Source of the DNA: Thermodesulfovibrionales bacterium
GTDB taxonomy: Bacteria > Nitrospirota > Thermodesulfovibrionia > Thermodesulfovibrionales > Dissulfurispiraceae
Direction of reading: 5' to 3'
DNA length: 9,381 nt
Assembly (NCBI GenBank): GCA_021129835.1
Contig: JAJOKM010000008.1
Coordinates: 1 to 9,381 of the forward strand
Position numbers and translations under genes: made by a program. The notes beneath the pieces were generated by a model. The model made no database searches and was not told the DNA's origin. It was given only the letters and a program-made list of their open reading frames with translations. Numbering within the stretch: position 1 is the stretch's first letter; every line of letters starts with the position of its first letter. Positions 1 to 5,758 of the stretch are shown piece by piece.

Positions 1-57
1 TCTTGATATTTTATCGCTTTGCCTGCTTTTTGGACACTTACCGAGAATTGCTGATTA

Positions 58-87
58 TTGACAATCTTTATCGCGAAATGGTATAAA
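58..87 (+). promoter_or_regulatory. Candidate sigma-70-type promoter upstream of tRNA-Ala
   Basis: A perfect -35 box TTGACA lies at 58-63 and a TATAAA -10 box at 82-87, with an 18 bp spacer. Transcription would begin near 94, almost at the left edge of the inverted-repeat element at 97-219, and would reach the tRNA-Ala gene at 267 after a leader of about 170 bases. No gene lies between, so the tRNA is the natural target. This is inferred from motif match only. Confidence 0.5.
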
Positions 88-96
88 TAAAAAATA

Positions 97-219
97 TAAC
101 TACTCAGGTTGTCAGGTTCACAGTTCACAGTTAATAGCCTTATATTTTTATGATTACTAAGGGTCAGCCTGTTTAATTTTAATCGTTTTTCAACCTTGAA
201 CCGTGAACCTGAGTAGTTA
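97..219. repeat. Inverted-repeat element with 14 bp perfect arms and heptamer-like arms
   Basis: The 14 bases TAACTACTCAGGTT at 97-110 are the exact reverse complement of 206-219. Inside the left arm, heptamer-like units follow one another (TCAGGTT 112-118, CACAGTT 119-125, CACAGTT 126-132). The right arm carries the complementary type (CAACCTT 191-197, GAACCGT 198-204, GAACCTG 205-211). The interior is AT-rich and codes for nothing recognisable. The arms end in TA, so a non-autonomous element with a TA target duplication is possible but not shown. It sits between the candidate promoter and the tRNA gene. Confidence 0.75.
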
Positions 220-242
220 CTAAAAGATTTCTAATTTCAACC

Positions 243-260
243 CGATAAAGCCATTTATCG
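243..260 (+). repeat. Short hairpin just upstream of tRNA-Ala
   Basis: CGATAAA (243-249) and TTTATCG (254-260) are perfect reverse complements around the tetraloop GCCA, ending six bases before the tRNA 5' end. TTTATCG also occurs at 10-16 and 67-73. The hairpin could mark the processing region of the tRNA precursor; function is unknown. Confidence 0.45.
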
Positions 261-266
261 TCGTAT

Positions 267-339
<73 letters not shown>

Positions 340-359
340 TCTACCAAAAACACCTCATG

Positions 360-449
360 AAGGATTCAGGGGTCTGAGTGGGACACTTAAGAATTATAAA
401 GAGACTCAAGAGTTAAAAGTAAAGAAAGCACTCGACCCCTTGAATCCTT
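360..449. repeat. Imperfect inverted repeat downstream of tRNA-Ala
   Basis: Positions 360-380 and 429-449 are 21-base inverted copies (AAGGATTCA-GGGGTC and GACCCC-TTGAATCCTT), differing by one base gained or lost on each side, with a 48 bp spacer. The right arm runs into an octamer array (431-454). The transcript could form a long stem after the tRNA, but there is no T-run after it, so it is not a typical intrinsic terminator. Confidence 0.65.
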
Positions 450-454
450 GACCC
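431..454. repeat. Octamer tandem repeat, type CTYGACCC (copy 1)
   Basis: Three eight-base units run in register: CTCGACCC, CTTGAATC, CTTGACCC. The first 14 bases are identical to 9201-9214, about 8.8 kb away, so this is a dispersed repeat family rather than chance. Confidence 0.6.
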
Positions 455-482
455 CTTACTACCGGCAATTTGGACTATTGAC

Positions 483-522
483 TTGCATTATAAATAAAAT
501 TTATGCAACAATAAATTATTGT
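483..522 (+). promoter_or_regulatory. Candidate operator dyads at the start of the LysR-type gene
   Basis: Two dyads lie directly before and over the start of the regulator gene. The first pairs TTGC (483-486) and ATAAAT (490-495) with ATTTAT (499-504) and GCAA (505-508). The second is ACAAT-aaatt-ATTGT (508-522). A TTGACT at 478-483 could be a -35 box. LysR-type proteins usually bind imperfect dyads close to their own promoters, so autoregulation is plausible, but nothing beyond symmetry supports it. Confidence 0.35.
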
Positions 523-526
523 GGGA

Positions 527-1450
527 ATGGAAGATCATAAACTAAAGGTGTTTTGCACAGTTGCAGACACAAAGAGTTTTTCTAAGGCCTCCGAAATTAT
601 TCATCTAACTCAGCCCGCTGTTAGCTTGCAGATTCAAGCATTAGAAGAACTGCATGGAGCAAAACTTTTTGATAGATCTGGCAGCTCTATTGCCCTTACC
701 CCTATAGGTGAAATTCTATACAGACATGCAAAAGATATACTTTCTTGTTATGCAGAGGCAGAAAAAGAGATAGGAAAGGCAACAGGACTAATAAAAGGTT
801 GTATATCGCTTGGTGCAAGTACAACTATAGGCAACTATATTCTCCCTTCTGTGATAGCTGCTTTCAAAGAGATATATCCGAAAATCAAGATAAATGTCCT
901 TATAGGGAACACAAAAAATATTATAGACCTCTTAAATTCAGGGTGTGCTGATGTAGGATTAGTGGAGGGGAAAATACTGAAATATAAATTAAAATCAGAA
1001 CCAATAATTACCGATGAACTCGTCTTTATCATACCACCATTTCATTCATGGAGCAAAAAGGAGTCTATTTCTATTTCCGAAGTAATCAACGAAACCTTTA
1101 TCTCAAGAGAAGAGGGATCTGGCACAAGAAAGGTAATAGAGGAATACTTTGCGTCTCACAATATGAAGATAAACGATATAAAAGCCGTCTTAATATTTGG
1201 CAGTACAGAGTCTATAAAAGAGGCTGTCGAAAGTGGTATTGGAATATCCATTGTCTCCAGATGGGGGATCAGAAAAGAGATTAAATATGGAAGCTTAAGG
1301 CTGGTCACGCTAAAGGAGGGGAAAATACTCAGAAATTTTTCACTCGTAATGCCTAAAAACGCAATTTTGTCACATGCAGCAGAGAGGTTTCTCTCGTATA
1401 TTAGATCATACCCATATAACAATTTATTGTTATATGGAAAGAATTCTTAA
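527..1450 (+). CDS. LysR-type transcriptional regulator, CysL-like
   Basis: This encodes a DNA-binding regulator of the LysR family, 307 residues from the ATG at 527; a GTG at 521 is two codons upstream in frame. The N-terminal winged helix-turn-helix covers about residues 4-65, with the signature SFSKASEIIHLTQPAVS at 17-33, followed by KLFDR at 46-50. A linker helix leads to the substrate-binding domain (about 90-295), with features of the CysL-like group such as GASTTIGNYILP near the start and EEGSGTR in the middle. The effector is not readable from sequence; CysL relatives respond to sulfur or anion metabolism. It converges on thiC with 32 bp between the two stops, so it is not in the thiamine operon. 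Neither start has a good Shine-Dalgarno sequence. The gene looks AT-richer than its neighbours. The family call is firm, the target unknown. Confidence 0.9.
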   Translation: MEDHKLKVFCTVADTKSFSKASEIIHLTQPAVSLQIQALEELHGAKLFDRSGSSIALTPIGEILYRHAKDILSCYAEAEKEIGKATGLIKGCISLGASTTIGNYILPSVIAAFKEIYPKIKINVLIGNTKNIIDLLNSGCADVGLVEGKILKYKLKSEPIITDELVFIIPPFHSWSKKESISISEVINETFISREEGSGTRKVIEEYFASHNMKINDIKAVLIFGSTESIKEAVESGIGISIVSRWGIRKEIKYGSLRLVTLKEGKILRNFSLVMPKNAILSHAAERFLSYIRSYPYNNLLLYGKNS

Positions 1451-1482
1451 CTCTTCTCATCATTTTGCATTTTATGCCTTCC

Positions 1483-2766
1483 TCAACGCTTACCGAGGGC
1501 CCTTTCGGCAGTCTTTATAGCACAAAACTCTCCGCACATACTGCATGCCTCTTTATCTGCTAACGGGATCTGACTTCTCCATTCCCTTACCATTTCATGA
1601 TTAAAACTGAGCGATGTCTGTCCCTCCCAATCTAAGTTCTTCCTGTAATGTGCCATTTTTCTATCTCTTTCGATTGCGCTCTGGTTTCCCCTCGCAATAT
1701 CAGCAGCGTGGGCGGCTATTTTAGAGGCAATCACCCCTTCCTTTACATCATCGATAGTCGGAAGCCTTATATGCTCTGCTGGGGTAACATAGCACAAAAA
1801 GTCCGCACCAGCAGCGCCAGCAATAGCGCCACCTATGGCGGCAGAGATATGGTCATAACCCATTGCAATATCTGTAACCAGTGGGCCGAGCACATAAAAT
1901 GGCGCCCCTTTGCAGATCTCTTTTTGTGCCTTTATGTTCAGCTCTATCTGATTTAAAGGGACATGCCCTGGGCCCTCTATTATTGTCTGGATACCTTCAG
2001 AAAGTGCCCTGTCCCTCAATTCACCGAGTGTTATTAATTCATCAAACTGGCTTCTATCTGTTGCATCTGCAAGGCATCCAGGCCTGAAGCCATCTCCAAG
2101 GCTCAAGGTCAAATCATATCTCTTTGCTATCTCCAAAAGCCTGTCATACTGCTCATAGAGCGGGTTTTCCTTATCGTTATATATCATCCACTCAAGAAGA
2201 AATGCCCCTCCTCTGCTCACAACATCGAGAATTCTCTTGTCTCTCTTTAACCTCTTTATTGCGCTTGTCGTAACTCCGCAATGAACTGTTAAAAAATCAA
2301 CTCTATCCCTTGCATGTTCCTCGATGACACCAAAAAGGTCATCAGGTGTCATCTTCGCTATATTGCTGCCTCTCTCGATTGTCCTTGCTACTGCCTCATA
2401 TATAGGGACGGTGCCAACGGCAATAGGAGACCTCGCAATAAGTATATTTCTTAAATCTTTAATGGCGCCACCCGTTGACAGATCCATCACAGTATCGGCG
2501 CCATATTTCACCAGCACCTCGAGTTTCCTTATCTCGTCATCGAATGAGACCTTATCTTTCGATGTGCCTATATTTGCATTAACCTTTATCCGTAATCCTC
2601 TTCCAATACCAATGGGACTAATATCATGCAAGTTATTTCTCGTTATAACAGTTGCCCCTTCAGCAATATCTACGGCGAGTCTTTCTGGAGATATGCCTTC
2701 TATTAGGGCAACCGCCTTCATTTCTGCGGTAATATTGCCTTTCTTCGCCTGCTGTATCAGCGTCAT
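1483..2766 (-). CDS. thiC: Phosphomethylpyrimidine synthase ThiC (short form)
   Basis: ThiC is a non-canonical radical-SAM enzyme that rearranges aminoimidazole ribotide into HMP phosphate, the pyrimidine half of thiamine. The product is 427 residues, lacking the long N-terminal domain of the E. coli type (over 600 residues). Recognisable barrel motifs are NANIGTS (63-69), DLSTGG (95-100), HCGVT (162-166), LGDGFRPG (223-230), EGPGHVP (264-270) and TDIAMGYDHI (298-307). The C-terminal iron-sulfur motif is C408, C411 and C415 (CSMCGEFC), a CX2CX3C spacing, against CX2CX4C in E. coli. The ATG at 2766 has an AGGAGA ribosome site seven to eight bases upstream. It is the last gene of the riboswitch-controlled operon, 48 bp after thiE. 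The paralogue BzaF (hydroxybenzimidazole synthase) is similar, but the thiSGE context favours ThiC. Confidence 0.95.
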   Translation of the reverse strand: MTLIQQAKKGNITAEMKAVALIEGISPERLAVDIAEGATVITRNNLHDISPIGIGRGLRIKVNANIGTSKDKVSFDDEIRKLEVLVKYGADTVMDLSTGGAIKDLRNILIARSPIAVGTVPIYEAVARTIERGSNIAKMTPDDLFGVIEEHARDRVDFLTVHCGVTTSAIKRLKRDKRILDVVSRGGAFLLEWMIYNDKENPLYEQYDRLLEIAKRYDLTLSLGDGFRPGCLADATDRSQFDELITLGELRDRALSEGIQTIIEGPGHVPLNQIELNIKAQKEICKGAPFYVLGPLVTDIAMGYDHISAAIGGAIAGAAGADFLCYVTPAEHIRLPTIDDVKEGVIASKIAAHAADIARGNQSAIERDRKMAHYRKNLDWEGQTSLSFNHEMVREWRSQIPLADKEACSMCGEFCAIKTAERALGKR

Positions 2767-2814
2767 AATTTTTCTCCTGGTATAATATACATGATTACAC
2801 AGATTTTTAAGAGA

Positions 2815-3429
2815 TTAGAGACGTCCTATATACTCCTTAGCAGCTTTTTCAGTGTCATCCTCTCCTAAAATACCGCTTATTACGGCAACACCATAAGCGC
2901 CGGATTGCACAACCTCATCTACATTATGCAGTTTTACCCCCCCGATTCCAAAAATAGGCACCGAGACCTTTTCTCTGATTCTTCTCAAAGACTCTATCCC
3001 GACTGGCTCTCCATATCTGAGTTTAGAGGCTGTATGATAAATGGGGCCAAAGGTTATGAAATCTGCACCTTCTCTCTCCGCCACTGCAGCTTCGTCTAAA
3101 TTATGGGTCGAGGCCCCAATTAAGGCCCTATCACCTACGACCCTCCTGACTGCATAAACAGGCATACTCGATTGCCCAAGATGCACGCCATCAGCGCCGA
3201 CACACAATGCAATATCAAGACTGTCGTTAATAAAAAGCTTGCCATCATGCCTTATTGTGAGTTCCTTCATCTTATACGCTATATCGAGAAGTTCCCTCGT
3301 TGGCAGATCTCTCTCTCTCAACTGAACGGCCTTGACACCTGCCTTTAAGGCATCCTCAACGGCAGTAAGCATTAAAGGGGTAGTAATGAAGAGTTTCCTG
3401 TCGGTTATTAAATAGAGCCTAAAATCCAT
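2815..3429 (-). CDS. thiE: Thiamine-phosphate synthase ThiE
   Basis: ThiE condenses HMP pyrophosphate with the thiazole phosphate to give thiamine phosphate in the cytoplasm. The protein is 204 residues, the usual family size, when started at the ATG at 3429 (MDFRLYLITDR). The frame stays open upstream to 3594, but that extra part would be translated repeat and antisense-free overlap with thiG and shows no family similarity. A (beta/alpha)8 barrel is indicated by AVQLRERD (34-41), FINDSLDIAL (67-75), GADGVHLGQ (78-86), GASTHN (105-110), DFITFGPIYHTASK (123-136), FGIGG (160-164) and GVAVISGI (180-187). No clear Shine-Dalgarno sequence precedes the ATG. The 70 bp gap to thiG contains a heptamer array and a duplicated thiG fragment, so translation may depend on upstream coupling or on a weak site. 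Confidence 0.95.
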   Translation of the reverse strand: MDFRLYLITDRKLFITTPLMLTAVEDALKAGVKAVQLRERDLPTRELLDIAYKMKELTIRHDGKLFINDSLDIALCVGADGVHLGQSSMPVYAVRRVVGDRALIGASTHNLDEAAVAEREGADFITFGPIYHTASKLRYGEPVGIESLRRIREKVSVPIFGIGGVKLHNVDEVVQSGAYGVAVISGILGEDDTEKAAKEYIGRL

Positions 3430-3441
3430 AACTTGCAACCG

Positions 3442-3533
3442 ATTGGACTGCTTGCCGCCTTTGATATTTAATCTTTGATATTTGATATTTAATCTTCCTT
3501 CAAAGCATCCCTTCAATTGGGCTGCTTGCCGCC
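3442..3533. repeat. Direct repeat: piece of the thiG 3' end copied into the thiG-thiE gap
   Basis: The 18 bases at 3516-3533, which encode part of the thiG C-terminus, recur at 3442-3459 in the gap before thiE with one mismatch (17 of 18), 74 bp apart and in the same orientation. The heptamer array 3463-3497 lies between the copies. This looks like the trace of a duplication or insertion event at the end of thiG. Confidence 0.7.
3463..3497. repeat. Heptamer tandem repeat between thiG and thiE (GATATTT/AATCTTT)
   Basis: Five seven-base units run in exact register on the plus strand: GATATTT, AATCTTT, GATATTT, GATATTT, AATCTTC. The array begins two bases beyond the thiG stop codon in the direction of transcription. 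Its unit length matches the unrelated-sequence heptamer array before glyQ. Confidence 0.75.
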
Positions 3534-4270
3534 CCATAAAGCTTCTTTGGTATGCGACCAGACTTATATGCCAGTCTCCCTGCAATGACTGCATACTTCA
3601 TAGCCTCTGCCATCGCTATAGGGTCTTTGGCCTCGGCAATAGCAGTGTTAATCAAGACCGCATCGCACCCAAGCTCCATCGCGACGGTCGCATCTGACGC
3701 CGTTCCGACCCCAGCATCGACTATCACAGGCACTTTGGCCACCTCAAGTATTATTTTCATATTATATGGATTTCTTATCCCGAGCCCTGAACCTATTGGA
3801 GCTCCCAGAGGCATCACGGCAACAGCACCTGCATCCTCGAGCCTCTTAGCCACTACCGGGTCGTCATTTGTATATGGAAAGACGGCAAAGCCTTCCTTTG
3901 CGAGTATCTCTGTCGCCCTTAGAAGGCCCGCCGTATCAGGAAATAATGTCTTTTCATCCCCTATAACCTCGAGCTTGACCATATCCGACACCCCTGCTTC
4001 CCTTGCCAGCCTGGAGTATCTCAGGGCATCAGGGACAGTATAGCAGCCGGCAGTATTAGGGAGTATCTTGTATTTTTTAGGGTCTATGTAATCCAGAAGG
4101 TTTTCAGATCTTCGATCTACTATATTCACCCTTCTGACTGCTACGGTGATTACATCAGCGCCCGAGGCATCTGCTGCCCTTGCGGTCTCTTCGAAATTTT
4201 TGTACTTTCCGGTTCCTATCCAGAGCCTAGACCTGAATTCAATCCCTTTGATTAAGAATCTATCGCCCAT
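3500..4270 (-). CDS. thiG: Thiazole synthase ThiG
   Basis: ThiG builds thiazole phosphate from deoxyxylulose phosphate, dehydroglycine and the thiocarboxylate sulfur carried by ThiS. The 256-residue length is typical. The fold is a (beta/alpha)8 barrel. The Schiff-base lysine is K99 in VKLEVIGD, with E101 and D185 (VIVDAGVGTASDA) matching the catalytic acids known from the Bacillus enzyme (K96, E98, D182). The phosphate-binding loop is PLGAPIGSGLGI (154-165), and the C-terminus AASSPIEGML is canonical. The ATG at 4270 follows GGAGG by six bases. The start lies inside thiS, giving a 19 bp overlap that implies translational coupling. The dehydroglycine supplier (ThiH or ThiO) is not in the window. 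Confidence 0.97.
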   Translation of the reverse strand: MGDRFLIKGIEFRSRLWIGTGKYKNFEETARAADASGADVITVAVRRVNIVDRRSENLLDYIDPKKYKILPNTAGCYTVPDALRYSRLAREAGVSDMVKLEVIGDEKTLFPDTAGLLRATEILAKEGFAVFPYTNDDPVVAKRLEDAGAVAVMPLGAPIGSGLGIRNPYNMKIILEVAKVPVIVDAGVGTASDATVAMELGCDAVLINTAIAEAKDPIAMAEAMKYAVIAGRLAYKSGRIPKKLYGAASSPIEGML

Positions 4271-4470
4271 ATCTCGCCTCCTCCAACAAAATAAATTATC
4301 TCGACGACATCGCCATCTTTAAGCCCGTAATTCCCAAAATCTGCCCTCTTAATAACCTCTAAATTTACCTCGACAGCGACCCTTTCGGGCATTATTTCGA
4401 GTTCTCCTAAAAGCTGCCCTATCGTCTCTGCTTTCGTCTCGTAATCTCCGCCATTTACTTTAAGTCTCAT
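4252..4470 (-). CDS. thiS: Sulfur carrier protein ThiS, with a C-terminal tail past Gly-Gly
   Basis: ThiS is a small ubiquitin-fold protein whose C-terminal glycine is adenylated by ThiF and converted to a thiocarboxylate that gives sulfur to ThiG. The product is 72 residues: MRLKVNGG opens the first beta strand, VAVEVNLEVI (31-40) is the typical central segment, and GDVVEIIYFVGGG (53-65) is the classic end. Unlike the textbook protein, which stops at the glycines, the frame continues for seven residues (EIWAIDS, 66-72). That tail is encoded by the overlap with thiG, whose ribosome site is within the glycine codons. The tail would need trimming for activation by ThiF, or it reflects an assembly error. 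It is the first gene after the riboswitch. The Shine-Dalgarno sequence is weak. Confidence 0.93.
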   Translation of the reverse strand: MRLKVNGGDYETKAETIGQLLGELEIMPERVAVEVNLEVIKRADFGNYGLKDGDVVEIIYFVGGGEIWAIDS

Positions 4471-4505
4471 ATAGTTAACCCAAAGATATTTACCACACCT
4501 GAATG

Positions 4506-4560
4506 AAAAAATCCCCTATCCATAGGTCATCTACTGTCCGTAGAGTATGGATAGAGGATT
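4506..4560 (-). terminator. Intrinsic terminator of the TPP riboswitch expression platform
   Basis: On the minus strand, 4560-4546 and 4524-4510 form a 15 bp stem with a single G:U pair (5' AATCCTCTATCCATA, 3' TATGGATAGGGGATT), followed at once by a run of six Ts. It lies between the TPP aptamer and thiS, so it is the expected off-switch. A possible anti-terminator is GTAGAG just after the aptamer (4579-4574) pairing with CTCTAC inside the terminator (4545-4540). This pairing is only six base pairs and is a guess. Confidence 0.88.
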
Positions 4561-4580
4561 CAGCGAAGATTATCTCTACA

Positions 4581-4676
4581 TTCCCACTCCCTACGCCAGA
4601 ATTATCTGGATCAGGTTCAAAGGGTAATTCCATTTAAGCTGGAAACTCTCAGGCCTTTTGGCCTCCCCTAAGGATA
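4581..4676 (-). ncRNA. TPP riboswitch (THI element) aptamer
   Basis: The minus strand carries all hallmark segments of the thiamine pyrophosphate riboswitch: AGGGG at the 5' side, a short P3 hairpin (AGGCC-AAAA-GGCCT), CTGAGAGT (4652-4645), then from 4625 to 4588 ACCCTTTGAACCTGATC, CAGATAATTCTG, GGCGTAGGGA. The P4 region pairs CCAG with CTGG where E. coli thiM has the reverse, a compensatory change that keeps the helix. It stands directly before thiS. With the terminator at 4560-4506 it should reduce thiSGEC transcription when TPP is bound. Confidence 0.97.
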
Positions 4677-4689
4677 TCTTTTAAGGATA

Positions 4690-4718
4690 GATTAACAGAT
4701 AGAGCAGAGAAATATCAA
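4690..4718 (-). promoter_or_regulatory. Weak candidate promoter for the thiamine operon
   Basis: On the minus strand TTGATA (4718-4713) and TTAATC or TAATCT (4695-4689) are 17-18 bp apart. Transcription would start near 4682, just before the aptamer. The -35 box is good and the -10 box poor, so position relative to the riboswitch is the main argument. Confidence 0.35.
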
Positions 4719-4756
4719 AAAAATCGGTAAACCTATCGGCCTGTCATCGCCGCAAT

Positions 4757-4784
4757 TCGACAAAAGAACTCTCTTTCATATAAC
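4757..4784 (+). promoter_or_regulatory. Candidate promoter for glyQS
   Basis: TCGACA (4757-4762, five of six matches to the -35 consensus) and TATAAC (4779-4784, five of six) are 16 bp apart. Transcription from about 4791 gives a glyQ leader of roughly 87 bases, which is mostly the heptamer array at 4811-4880. No T-box or other riboswitch motif is seen in that leader. Confidence 0.45.
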
Positions 4785-4810
4785 ATAAGGGCTCAAGGTT
4801 ATAAAGGATA

Positions 4811-4880
4811 GTTATCAGTTGCCAGTTATCAGTTAACGTAAACCGTGAACTGTGAACTGTGAACTGTGAACTGTAAAATG
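4811..4880 (+). repeat. Ten-unit heptamer array filling the glyQ leader and ending on its ATG
   Basis: Ten consecutive seven-base units keep one register: GTTATCA, GTTGCCA, GTTATCA, GTTAACG, TAAACCG, then TGAACTG four times, then TAAAATG, whose last three bases are the glyQ start codon. The unit TGAACTG is the complement of the CAGTTCA-type units at 119-132. There is no purine-rich ribosome site anywhere in the array. The array therefore replaces the normal translation-initiation region of an essential gene. Confidence 0.85.
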
Positions 4881-5753
4881 TACTTTCAAGACCTAATATC
4901 AGAATTAAATAGCTTCTGGTCAAAGAGGGGATGCATCCTTCTCCAGCCATATGATGTAGAGGTGGGTGCAGGCACATTTCACCCCGCTACATTTTTCAGG
5001 GTTCTTGGTCCAGAGCCATGGAAGACGGCTTATGTAGAGCCATCCAGGAGGCCGACAGACGGCAGATACGGCGAAAATCCCAACAGACTGCAATTCTATT
5101 ACCAATATCAGGTTATACTGAAACCATCTCCGATCGAGAGCCAGGAATTATATTTAGAAAGCCTGTCCCATCTCTCGATAGACCCCTTAAGGCACGACAT
5201 CCGTTTTGTGGAAGATGATTGGGAATCTCCGACACTTGGGGCATGGGGTCTGGGATGGGAGGTCTGGCTCGATGGTATGGAGATAACCCAATTTACATAT
5301 TTCCAGCAGGTTGGAGGAATAGACCTCAAGCCCGTCTCTGTAGAGCTGACATATGGGCTCGAGAGGATTGCGATGTATCTGCAGGGGATAGACGATCTAT
5401 TTGATATAAAGTGGTGCAAAGGGATTAAATATGGCGAAATACATAGACAGGGTGAGGTGGAATTCTCGAAATTCAACTTCGACTATGCAGACACCGATTT
5501 ATTAATAAGGCAGTTTGATGCTTATGAGAAAGAATCGAGGAAAATGAACGAAATAGGACTGGTTCTTCCATCTTACGAATTCTGTCTCAAGTGTTCTCAC
5601 ACATTTAACCTTCTCGATGCAAGGGGTGTCCTCTCGGTAACGGAAAGAACAGGATATATCGCCAGAGTGAGGGCACTTGCAAGGCTTTGTGCTGAGGCAT
5701 TTCTAAACCAGAGGCGAGAGATGGGCTTTCCACTACTAAAAGGGACGCGGTAG
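4878..5753 (+). CDS. glyQ: Glycine--tRNA ligase alpha subunit GlyQ
   Basis: GlyQ is the catalytic alpha subunit of the bacterial alpha2beta2 glycyl-tRNA synthetase, which activates glycine with ATP. From the ATG at 4878 it is 291 residues, close to the family norm. The class-II core is strongly conserved: PYDVEVGAGTFHPATF (24-39), LGPEPW (43-48), PSRRPTDGRYGENPNR (55-70), YYQYQVILKPSP (74-85), DIRFVEDDWESPTLGAWG (107-124), EVWLDGMEITQFTYFQQ (128-144) and LTYGLERIAMY (157-167). An in-frame stop at 4860-4862 limits the start to GTG 4866 or ATG 4878. Both lie in the heptamer array, and ATG matches the usual N-terminus. No Shine-Dalgarno site is visible. glyS follows after five bases. Confidence 0.97.
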   Translation: MYFQDLISELNSFWSKRGCILLQPYDVEVGAGTFHPATFFRVLGPEPWKTAYVEPSRRPTDGRYGENPNRLQFYYQYQVILKPSPIESQELYLESLSHLSIDPLRHDIRFVEDDWESPTLGAWGLGWEVWLDGMEITQFTYFQQVGGIDLKPVSVELTYGLERIAMYLQGIDDLFDIKWCKGIKYGEIHRQGEVEFSKFNFDYADTDLLIRQFDAYEKESRKMNEIGLVLPSYEFCLKCSHTFNLLDARGVLSVTERTGYIARVRALARLCAEAFLNQRREMGFPLLKGTR

Positions 5754-5758
5754 GCAAG

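Noticed and set aside
25..45. Possible insertion-sequence end (TTTTTGGACACTTA, partly echoed at 381-390 and 9051-9057)
   Set aside because: The shared part is only seven to nine bases, the window starts too close to judge, and no transposase is present.
1483..2766. BzaF (hydroxybenzimidazole synthase) instead of ThiC
   Set aside because: The gene is in a TPP-riboswitch operon with thiS, thiG and thiE and there are no cobalamin genes nearby, so ThiC is the simpler call.
2324..2785. A 153-codon plus-strand open frame over thiC
   Set aside because: It is antisense to a fully conserved ThiC, has no family motifs, and crosses the thiC ribosome site.
3430..3594. A 55-residue N-terminal extension of ThiE in the same frame
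   Set aside because: It would translate the heptamer array and overlap thiG, and the family N-terminus begins at MDFRLYLITDR, giving a normal 204-residue protein.
3552..4043. A 163-codon plus-strand open frame over thiG
   Set aside because: It is a low-complexity Ala/Ser-rich shadow of thiG, without a ribosome site or neighbours on that strand.
4680..4877. T-box leader for glyQS
   Set aside because: No T-box sequence, specifier loop or terminator is visible; the leader is mostly heptamer repeats.
4811..4880. CRISPR-like array
   Set aside because: The units are seven bases long with no spacers, and no cas gene is near.
5108..5476. Minus-strand open frames inside glyQ and similar ones in glyS and ychF
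   Set aside because: All are shadows of strongly conserved coding regions, and their codons make no recognisable protein.
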